A DNA stretch of 64,000 bases from an uncultured Eubacteriales bacterium (GCA_902475855.1 CABSBF010000006.1:1-64000); one strand, 5' to 3'. Numbered from the stretch's first letter, positions 47,728 to 58,591 are shown. The notes: generated by a model from the letters alone, not told the origin. A program made the numbers and translations.

Positions 47728-49704
47728 TTGCATAAAAAAGTGCGCCGCCTGGTGCAGCCGAGCATGGCCTTATACTTTACCGTGATGGCGCTGTTCTGCC
47801 TTGCGGCGGCATTGCTGCGGCAGTATGCGCTTGCGGCGGCGGAGGCAGGCGTAACCCTGCTGGTTCTCGGCTACAGCTATTGGAGAAGCGCCCGGCGCCG
47901 CCATGCGCTGACGGCCTATATCCAGTCTACCAGCGAGCTGATGGAGCGCACCTCAGGCGAGGTTCCCTTCCCGGTGGCACTGGTCAAGCTCAACGACAAT
48001 GAGCTGGTCTGGTGCAATAAATCCTTCTCTGCGCTGGCGGAGCTGCGCGATTCCATGATCGCTCCGCGCGTGACGGAGATCTTCCCCGGCTTCTCCATGC
48101 AGTGGCTCACGGGCGGCAAGCCCCAGAACGGCACGGAGCTGCGCTTCCGCGACCGGCGCTACCGCGTCGCAGGGGCCATCCTGCCGGAGAAGGACACCCG
48201 TTCCGGCATCGTGCTGGGTATGATCTACCTGCTCGACCTGACAGAGCTTTTGCAGGTGCGCGATGAATACATCCGTTCGCGCCCCATCGTGTCCATTCTG
48301 CTGGTGGACAACTACGACGAATTGACCAACAACCTCTCCGATGCGGCGATTTCAGGGCTGAACGCGGAGCTCGACACCAAAATCAACGAGTGGACGGACA
48401 GCTACGGCGGCTTGCTTCGCAAGGTCGAGCGCAACCGTTATCTGCTTCTGACGGAGGCGAGGGACCTTGCCCGGATGGCCGAGGCTAAGTTCTCGCTCCT
48501 TGAAACGATGCGCACGGTGACGAACCCGGCAGGGATTGCCGCGACGGTGTCCATCGGCGTCGGAAAGGACGGCGTGGACTTCAAGGAGGACTACGATTTT
48601 GCGGCGCTGTCCATCGAAATGGCGCTCTCCCGCGGCGGCGATCAGGCAGTCATCAAGGACCGCTATGATTTCACCTTCTTCGGCGGGCGCAACAAGCAGG
48701 GCGAGCGCCGCACCAAGGTCAAGGCGCGCGTGATGGCTTCGTCTTTGTCGGAACTCATCATGCAGTCCAGCCGCATTTTCGTCATGGGCCACAAGATGGC
48801 CGACCTGGATTCTGTCGGCGCGGCGGTCGGCGTGTGCTGTCTGTGCCGCAAGCGCGGGAAAAAGGTCAATATCGTCATCGACAAAGAGGTCAACGCCGCA
48901 GGGCAGGTACTGGAGCTGCTTCGCCCCCTGCCGGAGTACCGCGACTGCTTCATTTCCGGGCAGGAAGCGCTTCTGGCGGCAGACGCAAAGAGCCTTCTGG
49001 TCGTTGTGGACACCAACCGCCCCGATCAGGTCGAGAGCAAGCCGCTGCTGGAGTCCATCCGCAGGGTCGTGGTCATCGACCATCACCGCCGGGCGGCAGA
49101 TTATATCGAGCAGGTCGTCCTGAATCTGCATGAGCCTTTCGCGTCGTCTGCCTCAGAGCTCGTGACGGAGCTGCTGCAATACGCCGTGGAGACGCAGGAT
49201 ATTCTGATGCCGGAGGCGGCGGCGCTTCTGGCGGGTATCGTGCTGGATACCAAGAATTTCGGCGTGCGCACCAGCAGCCGCACCTTTGAGGCGGCGGCCT
49301 TCCTGCGGCGCATCGGCGCGGATACCGTGGAGGTCAAGAAGCTCTTCCAGAACGATCTGCCTTCCACCCTCGCGCGCTATAAGATCATTCAGAACGCGAA
49401 GCTCTATCGGGATCATATCGCGATCTCGGCGCTGGATTACACCGCCTCGCGTACCATTGCGGCGCAGGCGGCCGATGAGCTTCTGAACATTTCCGGCATA
49501 GACACATCCTTCGTCCTGTATCCGCAGGACGACCAGACGATGATCTCCGCACGTTCCATAGGCGATGCGAACGTGCAGGTGATCCTGGAGCCCCTGGGCG
49601 GCGGCGGCAATGCCGCAACCGCAGGCGCACAGGTCAAAAACCATTCGGTTTCCGAAACACTGGAAGAGCTCGTCCAGTCCATCGACCGTTTCTACGAAAA
49701 TTAA
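47728..49704 (+). CDS. gdpP: Cyclic-di-AMP phosphodiesterase GdpP
   Basis: A 658-residue membrane phosphodiesterase that degrades cyclic-di-AMP, controlling potassium and cell-wall homeostasis. Two N-terminal membrane helices (about 14-50) are followed by a PAS-like domain (about 65-165), a degenerate GGDEF domain (about 170-300) and a DHH/DHHA1 domain (330-650) with MADLDSVGAAVG, VVDTNRPDQ and VVIDHHRR. The C-terminal GGGGNAATAGA has glycine where most have GGHxxxAG. The start is a TTG at 47728 behind an AAAGGAGTGAG site. Between it and rnj lie divergent promoters (a TATAAT is at 47672). rplI follows after 14 bases, the usual arrangement in Firmicutes. Confidence 0.93.
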   Translation: MHKKVRRLVQPSMALYFTVMALFCLAAALLRQYALAAAEAGVTLLVLGYSYWRSARRRHALTAYIQSTSELMERTSGEVPFPVALVKLNDNELVWCNKSFSALAELRDSMIAPRVTEIFPGFSMQWLTGGKPQNGTELRFRDRRYRVAGAILPEKDTRSGIVLGMIYLLDLTELLQVRDEYIRSRPIVSILLVDNYDELTNNLSDAAISGLNAELDTKINEWTDSYGGLLRKVERNRYLLLTEARDLARMAEAKFSLLETMRTVTNPAGIAATVSIGVGKDGVDFKEDYDFAALSIEMALSRGGDQAVIKDRYDFTFFGGRNKQGERRTKVKARVMASSLSELIMQSSRIFVMGHKMADLDSVGAAVGVCCLCRKRGKKVNIVIDKEVNAAGQVLELLRPLPEYRDCFISGQEALLAADAKSLLVVVDTNRPDQVESKPLLESIRRVVVIDHHRRAADYIEQVVLNLHEPFASSASELVTELLQYAVETQDILMPEAAALLAGIVLDTKNFGVRTSSRTFEAAAFLRRIGADTVEVKKLFQNDLPSTLARYKIIQNAKLYRDHIAISALDYTASRTIAAQAADELLNISGIDTSFVLYPQDDQTMISARSIGDANVQVILEPLGGGGNAATAGAQVKNHSVSETLEELVQSIDRFYEN

Positions 49705-49718
49705 AGGAGGAAGAACCC

Positions 49719-50165
49719 ATGAAAGTGATTTTACAGCAGGATGTCCGCGGAAAAGGCAAAAAAGGCCAGATGATCGAGGTTTCCGACGGCTACGCCCGCA
49801 ACTATATGCTGCCGCGCAAGCTGGCGATCGAGGCCACGGCGGACAACGTCAACACCATGCGCATGAACGACAAGGCATTGCAGGAAAAACGCCAGCGCGA
49901 GCGCGAGGAGGCTTTCCAGATCGCCAACCGCATGAAGGAGCTGACCGTCACGGTGTATGCCAAGGGCGGCGGCGCGGGACGGCTGTTCGGCTCCGTGACC
50001 ACGCAGGAAATTGCCGACGCACTGGAAAAAGAACACGGCATCGCACTGGACAAGCGCAAGATCGTCCTCGACGAGCCGATCAAGACCACCGGCACCTATA
50101 CCGTCAAGTGCAAGATGGGATATGAGATTACCGGAGAACTGAAGGTGAAGATCGAAGAGATCTGA
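49719..50165 (+). CDS. rplI: Ribosomal protein bL9
   Basis: A 148-residue L9 with the N-terminal rRNA-binding domain (MKVILQQDVRGKGKKGQMIEVSDGYARNYMLPRKLA), a long connecting helix (60-80) and the C-terminal domain (GRLFGSVTTQEIADAL, DKRKIVLDEPIKTTGTY). Length matches the family. It follows gdpP by 14 bases with an AAAGGAGG site and precedes dnaB after a GC-rich spacer, the classic gdpP-rplI-dnaB order. Confidence 0.97.
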   Translation: MKVILQQDVRGKGKKGQMIEVSDGYARNYMLPRKLAIEATADNVNTMRMNDKALQEKRQREREEAFQIANRMKELTVTVYAKGGGAGRLFGSVTTQEIADALEKEHGIALDKRKIVLDEPIKTTGTYTVKCKMGYEITGELKVKIEEI

Positions 50166-50175
50166 GCACTTCTCC

Positions 50176-50230
50176 GGCCGGCTGCCTGCGGCGTGCGGCG
50201 CGGATCGCCGCCTGCCCCTGCCGGCCTTTC
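50176..50230 (+). terminator. GC-rich hairpin between rplI and dnaB
   Basis: GGCCGGC (50176) pairs with GCCGGCC (50220), closing a GC-rich loop that itself folds (GCGGCG/CGCCGC), then TTTCG. A weak terminator or attenuator; dnaB probably receives read-through. Confidence 0.45.
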
Positions 50231-50268
50231 GTTCCCCCAAAAAGAAACTCCGAAGGGAGGGGCGCATT

Positions 50269-51624
50269 ATGCCCACAACTGAAGAACTGCTGTCGCGTCA
50301 GGCGCCCCATTCGCCGGAGGCGGAGCAGTCCGTGCTCGGCTCCATGCTCATCGACAGCCGGTGTGTCAGCGACGTCGTGGGCATCGTGCGCCCGGACGAC
50401 TTCTATTTGCAGACGAATCGCGACATCTATGAAACGATTTATGAGATGTTCAGCTATTCGCAGGTCATCGACCCGGTCACCGTGCTGGACAAGATGCGCG
50501 AGCGCGGCGTTTTCGACGAGCAGAATTCCGCCAAGTACCTCATGCAGCTCATGGAGGTCACGCCGACGGCCGCCAACGTCAAGCAGTATGCGAACATCGT
50601 CCATGAGAAGGCGCTGCTGCGCAATCTGTCGGAAACCGCCTCCGGGATCATCGATACGGTCTACGAGGGCGCGGGCAGCGCACAGGATATTCTGGAGGCA
50701 GCGGAAAAGCGCATCTTTGCGCTGCGCCGCGGCAATACGAACGAGTCGCTGGAGCATATCGGTACCATCCTGCTCAAGGTCTTCGACCGCCTGACGGAGA
50801 TGTCCGAGTCCGGCAGCGACATCTCCGGCCTTTCCACGGGTCTGCGCGACCTTGACAAGTTCATCAGCGGCCTGAACAAGACCGACCTGATCATCCTCGC
50901 CGCCCGTCCCGGCATGGGCAAGACCTCCATGGCGCTGAATCTGGCACTGAATGTCGCAAAGAAAAATCCGAAGCGCACGGTGGCCTTTTTCTCTCTGGAA
51001 ATGTCCAAGCAGCAGCTTGTTACGCGCCTGATCTCCAACGAGAGCTTTGTGGACAACCAGAAGCTCGTCACCGGCCAGCTTTCCGTGGACGAGTGGAGCA
51101 AGATCGGCATCGCGGCCTCCGCGCTTGCACAGACGGACATCCGCGTGGACGACAACCCCTCGCTCACCGTCGCGGAAATGAACGCCAAATGCCGCCGCAT
51201 CGACGATCTGGCGCTGGTCATCATCGACTACCTGCAATTGATGGTCTCTTCCGGCGGCAAGAGCAGCGGCGGTGAGAACCGCCAGCAGGTCGTTTCCGAC
51301 ATTTCCCGCAGCCTGAAGATCATGGCCAAGGAGCTGAATGTGCCGGTGATCTGCCTGTCGCAGCTCTCCCGTGCCAACGAGAGCCGGCAGGATAAGCGCC
51401 CGATGATCTCCGATCTGCGTGAGTCCGGCGCCATCGAGCAGGACGCGGACGAGGTCATGTTCCTCTATCGCGAGGACTATTACAATAAAGATACGGAAAA
51501 ACAGAATGTGGCAGAGTGCATCGTGGCCAAGAACCGCCACGGCTCGACCGGCACGGTTGAGCTGCAATGGCTGCCGCAGTTCACCACCTTTGCAGACCGG
51601 GAGTGGCGGCACGATGAGGGCTGA
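50269..51624 (+). CDS. dnaB: Replicative DNA helicase DnaB
   Basis: A 451-residue hexameric helicase that opens the replication fork. The N-terminal domain (about 14-115, PHSPEAEQSVLGSMLID) is followed by a linker helix and a RecA-like C-terminal domain with Walker A ARPGMGKTSMALN (about 210), Walker B LVIIDYLQLM and SQLSRANESRQDKRPMISDLRESGAIEQDAD near the end. It has a GGGAGGGG site and overlaps tilS by 11 bases. It could be named dnaC in B. subtilis nomenclature. Confidence 0.96.
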   Translation: MPTTEELLSRQAPHSPEAEQSVLGSMLIDSRCVSDVVGIVRPDDFYLQTNRDIYETIYEMFSYSQVIDPVTVLDKMRERGVFDEQNSAKYLMQLMEVTPTAANVKQYANIVHEKALLRNLSETASGIIDTVYEGAGSAQDILEAAEKRIFALRRGNTNESLEHIGTILLKVFDRLTEMSESGSDISGLSTGLRDLDKFISGLNKTDLIILAARPGMGKTSMALNLALNVAKKNPKRTVAFFSLEMSKQQLVTRLISNESFVDNQKLVTGQLSVDEWSKIGIAASALAQTDIRVDDNPSLTVAEMNAKCRRIDDLALVIIDYLQLMVSSGGKSSGGENRQQVVSDISRSLKIMAKELNVPVICLSQLSRANESRQDKRPMISDLRESGAIEQDADEVMFLYREDYYNKDTEKQNVAECIVAKNRHGSTGTVELQWLPQFTTFADREWRHDEG

Positions 51625-52948
51625 GATGCTCTCCTGGTGCCGCCGCCAAAGTCTGTTTTCCAAGGACGACCGCGTGATCTGCGCGGTTTCCGGGGGCGCG
51701 GATTCCATGGCACTGCTGTGGTGCCTGCACAGTCTGCAAACGGAGCTTTCCATCCGCGTCGAAGCGGCGCATTTCAACCACCGCCTGCGCGGCGCGGAAT
51801 CCGACCGGGACGAGGCCTTTGTGCGGGCCTTCTGCGCGGAGCGCGGCATTGCGCTCACCGTGGGCGCAGCACCGGAAGGAAGCTGCGGCGCCTCCGGCGT
51901 GGAGGAAACGGCCCGCCGCCTGCGCTATGCATTTTTTGAAACGCTGGACTGCGACAAGCTTGCCACGGCGCACAATGCGAACGACAACGCCGAAACGGTG
52001 CTTTTGAATCTCCTGCGCGGCGCTGGTCTGCGCGGCCTGTGCGGTATTCCGCCGGTGCGCGGCAGGATCGTGCGGCCGCTGCTGTTTGCATCCCGGCCGG
52101 AAATTCTGGAATTCCTGCGCGCGGAGAGGATTTCCTTTGTGGAGGACTCCACCAACGCGCTCGACGACTGCCTGCGCAACCGTCTGCGGCATCGTGTGCT
52201 GCCGCTCCTGTACGCAGAAACGCCGGAGCTTCCCGCGCGCCTGACGGAGCAGACTCTGCTTCTTCGCAGCGAGGACGAATACCTCGATGCATTGGCGCAG
52301 GCGCTTCTGGAGAAAGCGCGGGCCGGGGAAGCGCGCTGGCGCACGGCGCCTTTGCGCGAAGCGCCGGAGGTCTTGCAGCGCCGGGCAATCCGGGTGCTGC
52401 TGCGGTCGTTTTTTTCCGCGGACGTGGCACAGTGCCATGTGGAGGCGGTGCGCGGACTTCTGACGACAGCATCGCCCTCAGCGGAGATCTCCCTGCCGCG
52501 GGGACTGCGGGCCTGCCGGGTCTATGAGGAGCTGACCGTGCGCGAAGCCGCGCCGCCGGAGCCCTTCTGTGTGCCGCTGCAAATCCCGGGACGCACGCCG
52601 CTTCCGGACGGCAGAGCCGTTTTGTGCGCGATCGGGGAATTTTTTGAAAATTCGGGAAAATCCCCGTTTCAATTTGCAATAAAGTATGCTATGATTAAGA
52701 ATCATACGGTCGTTGTCCGCTCCCGCAGGACGGGAGACGAGTTCCGCCCGGGGGCGCATCGCGTCAGCCTGAAAAAACTGATGATTGACCGCCGTATCCC
52801 GCGCGCCCTGCGCGGCGCGCTCTGCGTATTCGCGTCGGATGACGGCGTACTGGCGGTGGAGGACATCGGCACGGACACCCTTTGTCGGCCTTTGGCGGGG
52901 GAACCCGCCTTGATGATACAAATAGAAAAAAGAGGAGATGTACCATGA
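51614..52948 (+). CDS. tilS: tRNA(Ile)-lysidine synthetase
   Basis: A 444-residue TilS that adds lysine to C34 of tRNA-Ile(CAU), which lets it read AUA. The PP-loop SGGADSMALL lies near 27-36, followed by FNHRLRGAESDRDE, ATAHNANDNAETVLLNLLRGAG and ISFVEDSTN. The C-terminal third contains the TilS substrate-binding domains (RTGDEFRPGAHRVSLKKLMIDRRIP). The start is uncertain between ATG at 51614, which overlaps dnaB, and ATG at 51626, which has a closer GAGGG site. It shares its stop with the hpt start (ATGA). An AT-rich patch at 52640-52705 inside the gene with TATGAT could be an internal promoter for hpt-ftsH. Confidence 0.93.
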   Translation: MRAEMLSWCRRQSLFSKDDRVICAVSGGADSMALLWCLHSLQTELSIRVEAAHFNHRLRGAESDRDEAFVRAFCAERGIALTVGAAPEGSCGASGVEETARRLRYAFFETLDCDKLATAHNANDNAETVLLNLLRGAGLRGLCGIPPVRGRIVRPLLFASRPEILEFLRAERISFVEDSTNALDDCLRNRLRHRVLPLLYAETPELPARLTEQTLLLRSEDEYLDALAQALLEKARAGEARWRTAPLREAPEVLQRRAIRVLLRSFFSADVAQCHVEAVRGLLTTASPSAEISLPRGLRACRVYEELTVREAAPPEPFCVPLQIPGRTPLPDGRAVLCAIGEFFENSGKSPFQFAIKYAMIKNHTVVVRSRRTGDEFRPGAHRVSLKKLMIDRRIPRALRGALCVFASDDGVLAVEDIGTDTLCRPLAGEPALMIQIEKRGDVP

Positions 52949-53484
52949 TACAAGACATTGCGCGCGTTCTGATCACGCAGGAGCAGCTCAGAGACCGTAT
53001 TGCGGAGATGGGAAAGGAACTTGCGGAGGACTACAGCGATAAAGAACCGATTTTTATCGGTGTGCTCAAGGGCGTCGTCAACTTCTTTACGGATATGGTG
53101 CAGGCGACCCCGATCCGCTGCCAGTATGATTTTCTGGCGGTTTCATCCTACGGCGCCGGTACAACCACGTCCGGCCAGGTAAAGATGCTCAAGGATGTGT
53201 CTACTGACATCCGCGGCCGTCATGTCGTGATTCTGGAGGATATTCTGGACACCGGCCTGACGCTGGAGTTCGTGCGCAAGCACCTGCTGACGCTGGAGCC
53301 TGCTTCACTGAAGATCTGCACGCTCCTCGACAAGCCGGAACGCCGCAAGGTCGATATCACGGCGGATTATGTCGGATTCACGATCCCAAATGAGTTTGTG
53401 GTGGGCTACGGCCTGGATTATCAGGAATTCTACCGCAATCTGCCTTTCATCGGCATCCTGAAGCCGGAGGTCTATTCCAAATAA
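52945..53484 (+). CDS. hpt: Hypoxanthine phosphoribosyltransferase
   Basis: A 179-residue type I phosphoribosyltransferase that salvages hypoxanthine and guanine. The PRPP-binding loop is VVILEDILDTGLTL (about 91-104), and the base-recognition end is YVGFTIPNEFVVGYGLDYQEFYRNLPFIG. Length matches (about 180). It is translationally coupled to tilS (4-base overlap) and precedes ftsH by 12 bases, the tilS-hpt-ftsH order conserved in Firmicutes. Confidence 0.96.
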   Translation: MIQDIARVLITQEQLRDRIAEMGKELAEDYSDKEPIFIGVLKGVVNFFTDMVQATPIRCQYDFLAVSSYGAGTTTSGQVKMLKDVSTDIRGRHVVILEDILDTGLTLEFVRKHLLTLEPASLKICTLLDKPERRKVDITADYVGFTIPNEFVVGYGLDYQEFYRNLPFIGILKPEVYSK

Positions 53485-53496
53485 AGGAGCAAGCAC

Positions 53497-55419
<1,923 letters not shown>

Positions 55420-55424
55420 GATTG

Positions 55425-55456
55425 AAACCGCCCGAAATTTTTCGGGCGGTTTTTTG
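55425..55456 (+). terminator. Rho-independent terminator of ftsH
   Basis: AAACCGCCCGAA/TTCGGGCGGTTT stem with a short loop, then TTTTTTG, five bases past the stop codon. Confidence 0.9.
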
Positions 55457-55501
55457 TAAGAAAGGGCGGCTCTGCGCGTCTTATGAACAGGTGGTGAAAG
55501 T

Positions 55502-55981
55502 ATGACGCAGTTTGAAGAGATTTACGAGATGTATTTCCGGGAGATCTATCTCTATACCTTTGCATTGACGAAGAATCGCGAGCAGGCGCAGGAGATCACC
55601 TCGGAGACCTTTGCACGGGCGCTGGAGGGCATCGACCGTTTCCGCGGTGACTGCGATGTACGCTACTGGCTTTGCAGCATTGCGAAGAACTGCCATACCT
55701 CCCGGCTTCGGAAGGACGGCCGCCTGACGGAGCTGCCGGAGGATCTGCCGCAGGAGGGGAGCGTGGAGCAGACCGCAATTGACGCCGCGCTTTCCGAGCA
55801 GGCGCAGGCCGCGCTGCACGCGCTGGAGGAACCGTATAAGGAGGTTTTCATGCTCCGCGTGTACGGCGAGCTGAGCTTCCGGCGCATCGGCGCCCTCTTC
55901 GGAAAAACCGAAAACTGGGCCTGCGTCGTCTTTCACCGAGCCAGAAACAAGCTGAAACGGCAAATGGAGGAATCAATATGA
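55502..55981 (+). CDS. ECF-type RNA polymerase sigma factor
   Basis: A 159-residue sigma-70 of the ECF class. Region 2 (about 5-70) has EIYEMYFREIYLYTFALTKN and RYWLCSIAKN for promoter melting and -10 binding. Region 4 (about 105-155) has EEPYKEVFMLRVYGELSFRRIGALFGKTENWACVVFHRARNKLK for -35 recognition. It is translationally coupled (4-base overlap) to a membrane anti-sigma factor, so it is released by some envelope signal. The regulon cannot be told. It has an AGGTGG site, and the gap to the ftsH terminator is 46 bases, leaving room for a promoter that I could not identify. Confidence 0.9.
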   Translation: MTQFEEIYEMYFREIYLYTFALTKNREQAQEITSETFARALEGIDRFRGDCDVRYWLCSIAKNCHTSRLRKDGRLTELPEDLPQEGSVEQTAIDAALSEQAQAALHALEEPYKEVFMLRVYGELSFRRIGALFGKTENWACVVFHRARNKLKRQMEESI

Positions 55982-56853
55982 AGCTGACTTGTTCTGTTGT
56001 TGCGGATTTGCTGCCGATTTATCTGGAAAAAATGACCAGTGAAGAAACGAATGCACTGGTGGCGGAGCATCTGAAGGAATGCCCTGCCTGCCGGAAACGG
56101 CTGGAGGAGCTGCAAGCCCCTGCGGTCATGCCGGTGGATACCGACGCCATGCCCCTGAAAAAGCTGCAAAAGGCCGTGCGGCGCAGACGCCGCGCTGCGG
56201 TCTGGACGGCGGTGCTGCTGTCGCTGGCGGTTGCCGTGGCGGTGTTCGGTATGCTGAGTGCGCCGCATTATCTGTCGTATGACCACGCGGTGCGTGTGAC
56301 CGAGCGGGAGGACGGCCTTGTAACCGTGGAGTTTCTGCCCGGCGTGACCGGCTATGAGCTGACACGCGAGAAGCAGCCGGATTCCGGCGAGACGGGCTAC
56401 AGTATTTCCGCGTATTCCACGCAGCTTGCGCGCCTGACCGGGCGCGGCACACCGCAGGAGATCGTCCTGAATCCGCAGCATGAGCCGCTCGGCCCGGTCT
56501 ATTACTGCGAGATGAAGGGCGGAGAGGATGTGCTTCTCTACGGCGTAGCGGACGGCGGACGCATTACACTGCCCCGGCACATGCTGGCATTTTATGCCTA
56601 TGCGGCCTTCGCGGCGCTGGTGGTCTGTTTGACGCTGCTCTTTGCCTTCTGGAAGAAAAAACGCGTACGCGCGTTTTTTGCGGATGCCGCGCTGGCGCCC
56701 GCATGCTATCTCGCTGCGCAGCTATGCATCGGCGGCGCCGCATCGACCTACACACTGCTGCGGGATTTCACGCTGACCGTGCTGCTGGCGGCGTTGCTGT
56801 ACGCGGCGCTGGTGGTGCTGCACCGCGGGATCCTCCTGCACACAGAGGACTGA
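55978..56853 (+). CDS. Membrane anti-sigma factor (zf-HC2 type)
   Basis: A 291-residue protein with an N-terminal zinc anti-sigma motif (H31-x3-C35-x2-C38, in AEHLKECPACRKRLEEL), a first membrane helix (about 74-95), an extracytoplasmic domain (95-200), and three further hydrophobic segments (about 202-223, 237-258 and 262-281). The zinc domain should hold the ECF sigma factor encoded just before it. The C-terminal multi-helix membrane part is unusual for the simpler one-helix anti-sigmas and may sense an envelope condition. It ends before a terminator. Confidence 0.83.
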   Translation: MKLTCSVVADLLPIYLEKMTSEETNALVAEHLKECPACRKRLEELQAPAVMPVDTDAMPLKKLQKAVRRRRRAAVWTAVLLSLAVAVAVFGMLSAPHYLSYDHAVRVTEREDGLVTVEFLPGVTGYELTREKQPDSGETGYSISAYSTQLARLTGRGTPQEIVLNPQHEPLGPVYYCEMKGGEDVLLYGVADGGRITLPRHMLAFYAYAAFAALVVCLTLLFAFWKKKRVRAFFADAALAPACYLAAQLCIGGAASTYTLLRDFTLTVLLAALLYAALVVLHRGILLHTED

Positions 56854-56869
56854 AGAAGCTGTCAAATGA

Positions 56870-56899
56870 GCGGGCGGGGTTTCCCCGCCCGCCCTTTTT
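56870..56899 (+). terminator. Rho-independent terminator of the sigma/anti-sigma operon
   Basis: GCGGGCGGGG/CCCCGCCCGC 10-bp stem with a 3-nt loop, then CCTTTTT. Confidence 0.87.
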
Positions 56900-57252
56900 G
56901 GAAAAAAACAAAAATTCGTCACTTCGACACCTTGACAGGGAATTCGATTGATAAATATACCGTAAAGATACAGACTAAATTCGACAGAAAGGGGAAAAGC
57001 AGAAATAAATTCGACAAAATAGAAGCGGAAAGCGTTTACATAAAACAGGATTATCAAATAATTGAACCATTATTGAAACCAAATAATCCGGGAGTATTCA
57101 TACAAATATGCACGGAAAGCCGCAGCAATCCACAGAGGACGGCTGCGGAAAGAGCGCCGATTTTCAAGAGTTTTGCACACTCTGCACAGGGTTCTGCACA
57201 GATTTACCTGTGCAAGCACTTTCGCAGGCAATGCATAGGATGTTTACATAAG
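56900..57252. other. AT-rich gene-free stretch with short repeats
   Basis: About 350 bases between convergent genes, with no credible coding frame. It is clearly AT-richer than the rest (especially 56940-57110). TTCGA-type words recur at 56922, 56943, 56979 and 57009, with a possible promoter TTGACA-N18-TATACC (56932-56961, plus strand). The right part (57170-57230) has three copies of TGCACA and a GCACAG/CTGTGC hairpin. No terminator with a T run was found for gpr. It may hold a small RNA or be a decayed insertion. Confidence 0.4.
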
Positions 57253-58104
57253 TCAGACCTGCGCCGGAAAGACAAATTGTGCAAAATCCTCTTCCGTGAA
57301 GCCGGGATGCAGCGCCAGATTGATTGCGCCGGACAAAACGGAGGAAAGATAGCGGATCTGCGCGTCGATGTCGCGCGGCGTGATGATCATTTCCGCCCCG
57401 CTTTCTGCGCCAAGCGAGGCCGCGTCCACGACGGTCGGCACGCCCAGAGAGTAGACCGGAACGCCCAGCGTCTTTTTCTGAAAGGCGGCGCGGGCGTTTC
57501 CCACGCCGGAGCCGGGGACGATGCCGGTGTTGCTCATCTGAACGGTGGAGCACAGGCGTTCCGGTGCACCGGCAGCCAGCGCGTCTATGCACACAACGCA
57601 GCTTGGGCGGACGTGGGCGCAGACGCCCCGGACAATCTCAATGGACTCCATGCCGGTGGTAGCCAGAACCCCCGGCGCAACTGCGCTGACGCTGCGGCAG
57701 CCGCCGAAGTATTCCGGCAGATGCTCGATCAGATGGCGCGTCAGAAAGAGTCCGGCGACGGTTTTGGGGCCCAGCGCATCCGGCGTGACGGCGGTGTTGC
57801 CGAGCCCCGCCACAAGTACGCTGTCCTGCGGGCCGAGCGCCGTCAGACGGCGAAGCTCCTCCGCGACGGCGCGGGCCGCCGCGCGGGGATCGCGCGCCCG
57901 CTTCGGAAGCTCTACGGTCACGTAGGTTCCGACCGGCTTGCCCAGTGCTGTCTCGCCCTGTCGGTTCAGGATCTCCACATCCGTCACGGCGAAGCCCTGC
58001 GTGCTCCGCTCCCGTGCGCGCACGCCGCGAAGCTGCGTCGTCTTTCCGGCGGACTGCTCCCATAGCGTTTTGGCCTCCAGCGCCAGATCTGTACGGATTG
58101 CCAT
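57253..58104 (-). CDS. gpr: Spore germination protease GPR
   Basis: A 283-residue germination protease that degrades small acid-soluble spore proteins when spores germinate. It matches the family over its length: MAIRTDLALEAK start, ERSTQGFAVTDVEIL (the processing/target-like segment), YVTVELP, VAGLGNTAVTPDALGPKTV (conserved core), PGVLATTGMESIEIV and DALAAGAPERLCSTVQMSNTGI with the conserved late motif. It is shorter than the B. subtilis protein (about 370). Expected to be made in the forespore under sigma-F/G. A sigma-G-like CAAACTA lies at 58131-58137, with no convincing -35. It indicates a spore-forming lineage. Confidence 0.93.
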   Translation of the reverse strand: MAIRTDLALEAKTLWEQSAGKTTQLRGVRARERSTQGFAVTDVEILNRQGETALGKPVGTYVTVELPKRARDPRAAARAVAEELRRLTALGPQDSVLVAGLGNTAVTPDALGPKTVAGLFLTRHLIEHLPEYFGGCRSVSAVAPGVLATTGMESIEIVRGVCAHVRPSCVVCIDALAAGAPERLCSTVQMSNTGIVPGSGVGNARAAFQKKTLGVPVYSLGVPTVVDAASLGAESGAEMIITPRDIDAQIRYLSSVLSGAINLALHPGFTEEDFAQFVFPAQV

Positions 58105-58188
58105 GCGTCTTTCCTCCCTTTTGTTTGGCTTAGTTTGCCCGGAAAAGAGCCTTTCTTGAAAAAATTTATAAAAAACTGAAAAAAAGGA

Positions 58189-58217
58189 TTGATTTATTGG
58201 AAAGCCGCCGTTATAAT
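58189..58217 (+). promoter_or_regulatory. Promoter of rpsT
   Basis: TTGATT, 17-bp spacer, TATAAT, leaving a leader of about 58 bases before rpsT. Confidence 0.8.
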
Positions 58218-58281
58218 ATATTTCTGCATGAGGTTAAATACATGGTTTTTTAGATAAACGCCATCGGAGGAGGTGTAATCC

Positions 58282-58545
58282 ATGCCCAATATCAAGTCCG
58301 CGAAGAAGAGAGTCGCTCTTTCCAAGGTCGCCAACGAGAGAAACAAGATGGACAAGTCCGCACTGAAGACGTCCATCAAGAAGTTCGACGCTGCCGTCGC
58401 CGGAGGAAACCGCGAGGAAGCCGGTGTTGCCTATAAGGCCGCCGTCGTCGCCGTTGACAAGGCCGTGAACAAGGGGATTCTTCACAAGAACAATGCAGCC
58501 CGCAAGAAGAGCAGCATGACCGTGAAGATGAACGCCATGGCGTAA
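58282..58545 (+). CDS. rpsT: Ribosomal protein bS20
   Basis: An 87-residue S20 with the typical basic three-helix layout: MPNIKSAKKRVALSK start, KSALKTSIKKFDAAV, VDKAVNKGILHKNNAARKKS and a short end. Length is normal (85-90). It has a GGAGGAGG site. Divergent from gpr and followed by a terminator and recG. It is a single-gene unit. Confidence 0.97.
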   Translation: MPNIKSAKKRVALSKVANERNKMDKSALKTSIKKFDAAVAGGNREEAGVAYKAAVVAVDKAVNKGILHKNNAARKKSSMTVKMNAMA

Positions 58546-58557
58546 AAAAGCAAAGCC

Positions 58558-58591
58558 GCCTGATGGAGCATCCATCAGGCTTTTTGCTTTT
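58558..58591 (+). terminator. Rho-independent terminator of rpsT
   Basis: GCCTGATGGA/TCCATCAGGC 10-bp stem with a 3-nt loop, then TTTTTGCTTTTT. Confidence 0.92.

Noticed and set aside
57170..57230. A CRISPR array suggested by repeated TGCACA words
   Set aside because: The words are six bases long with irregular spacing, and there are no cas genes.
56866..58065. A plus-strand frame that crosses the AT-rich gap and runs opposite gpr
   Set aside because: It starts inside a terminator hairpin, lacks a ribosome binding site and becomes antisense to the well-supported gpr gene.
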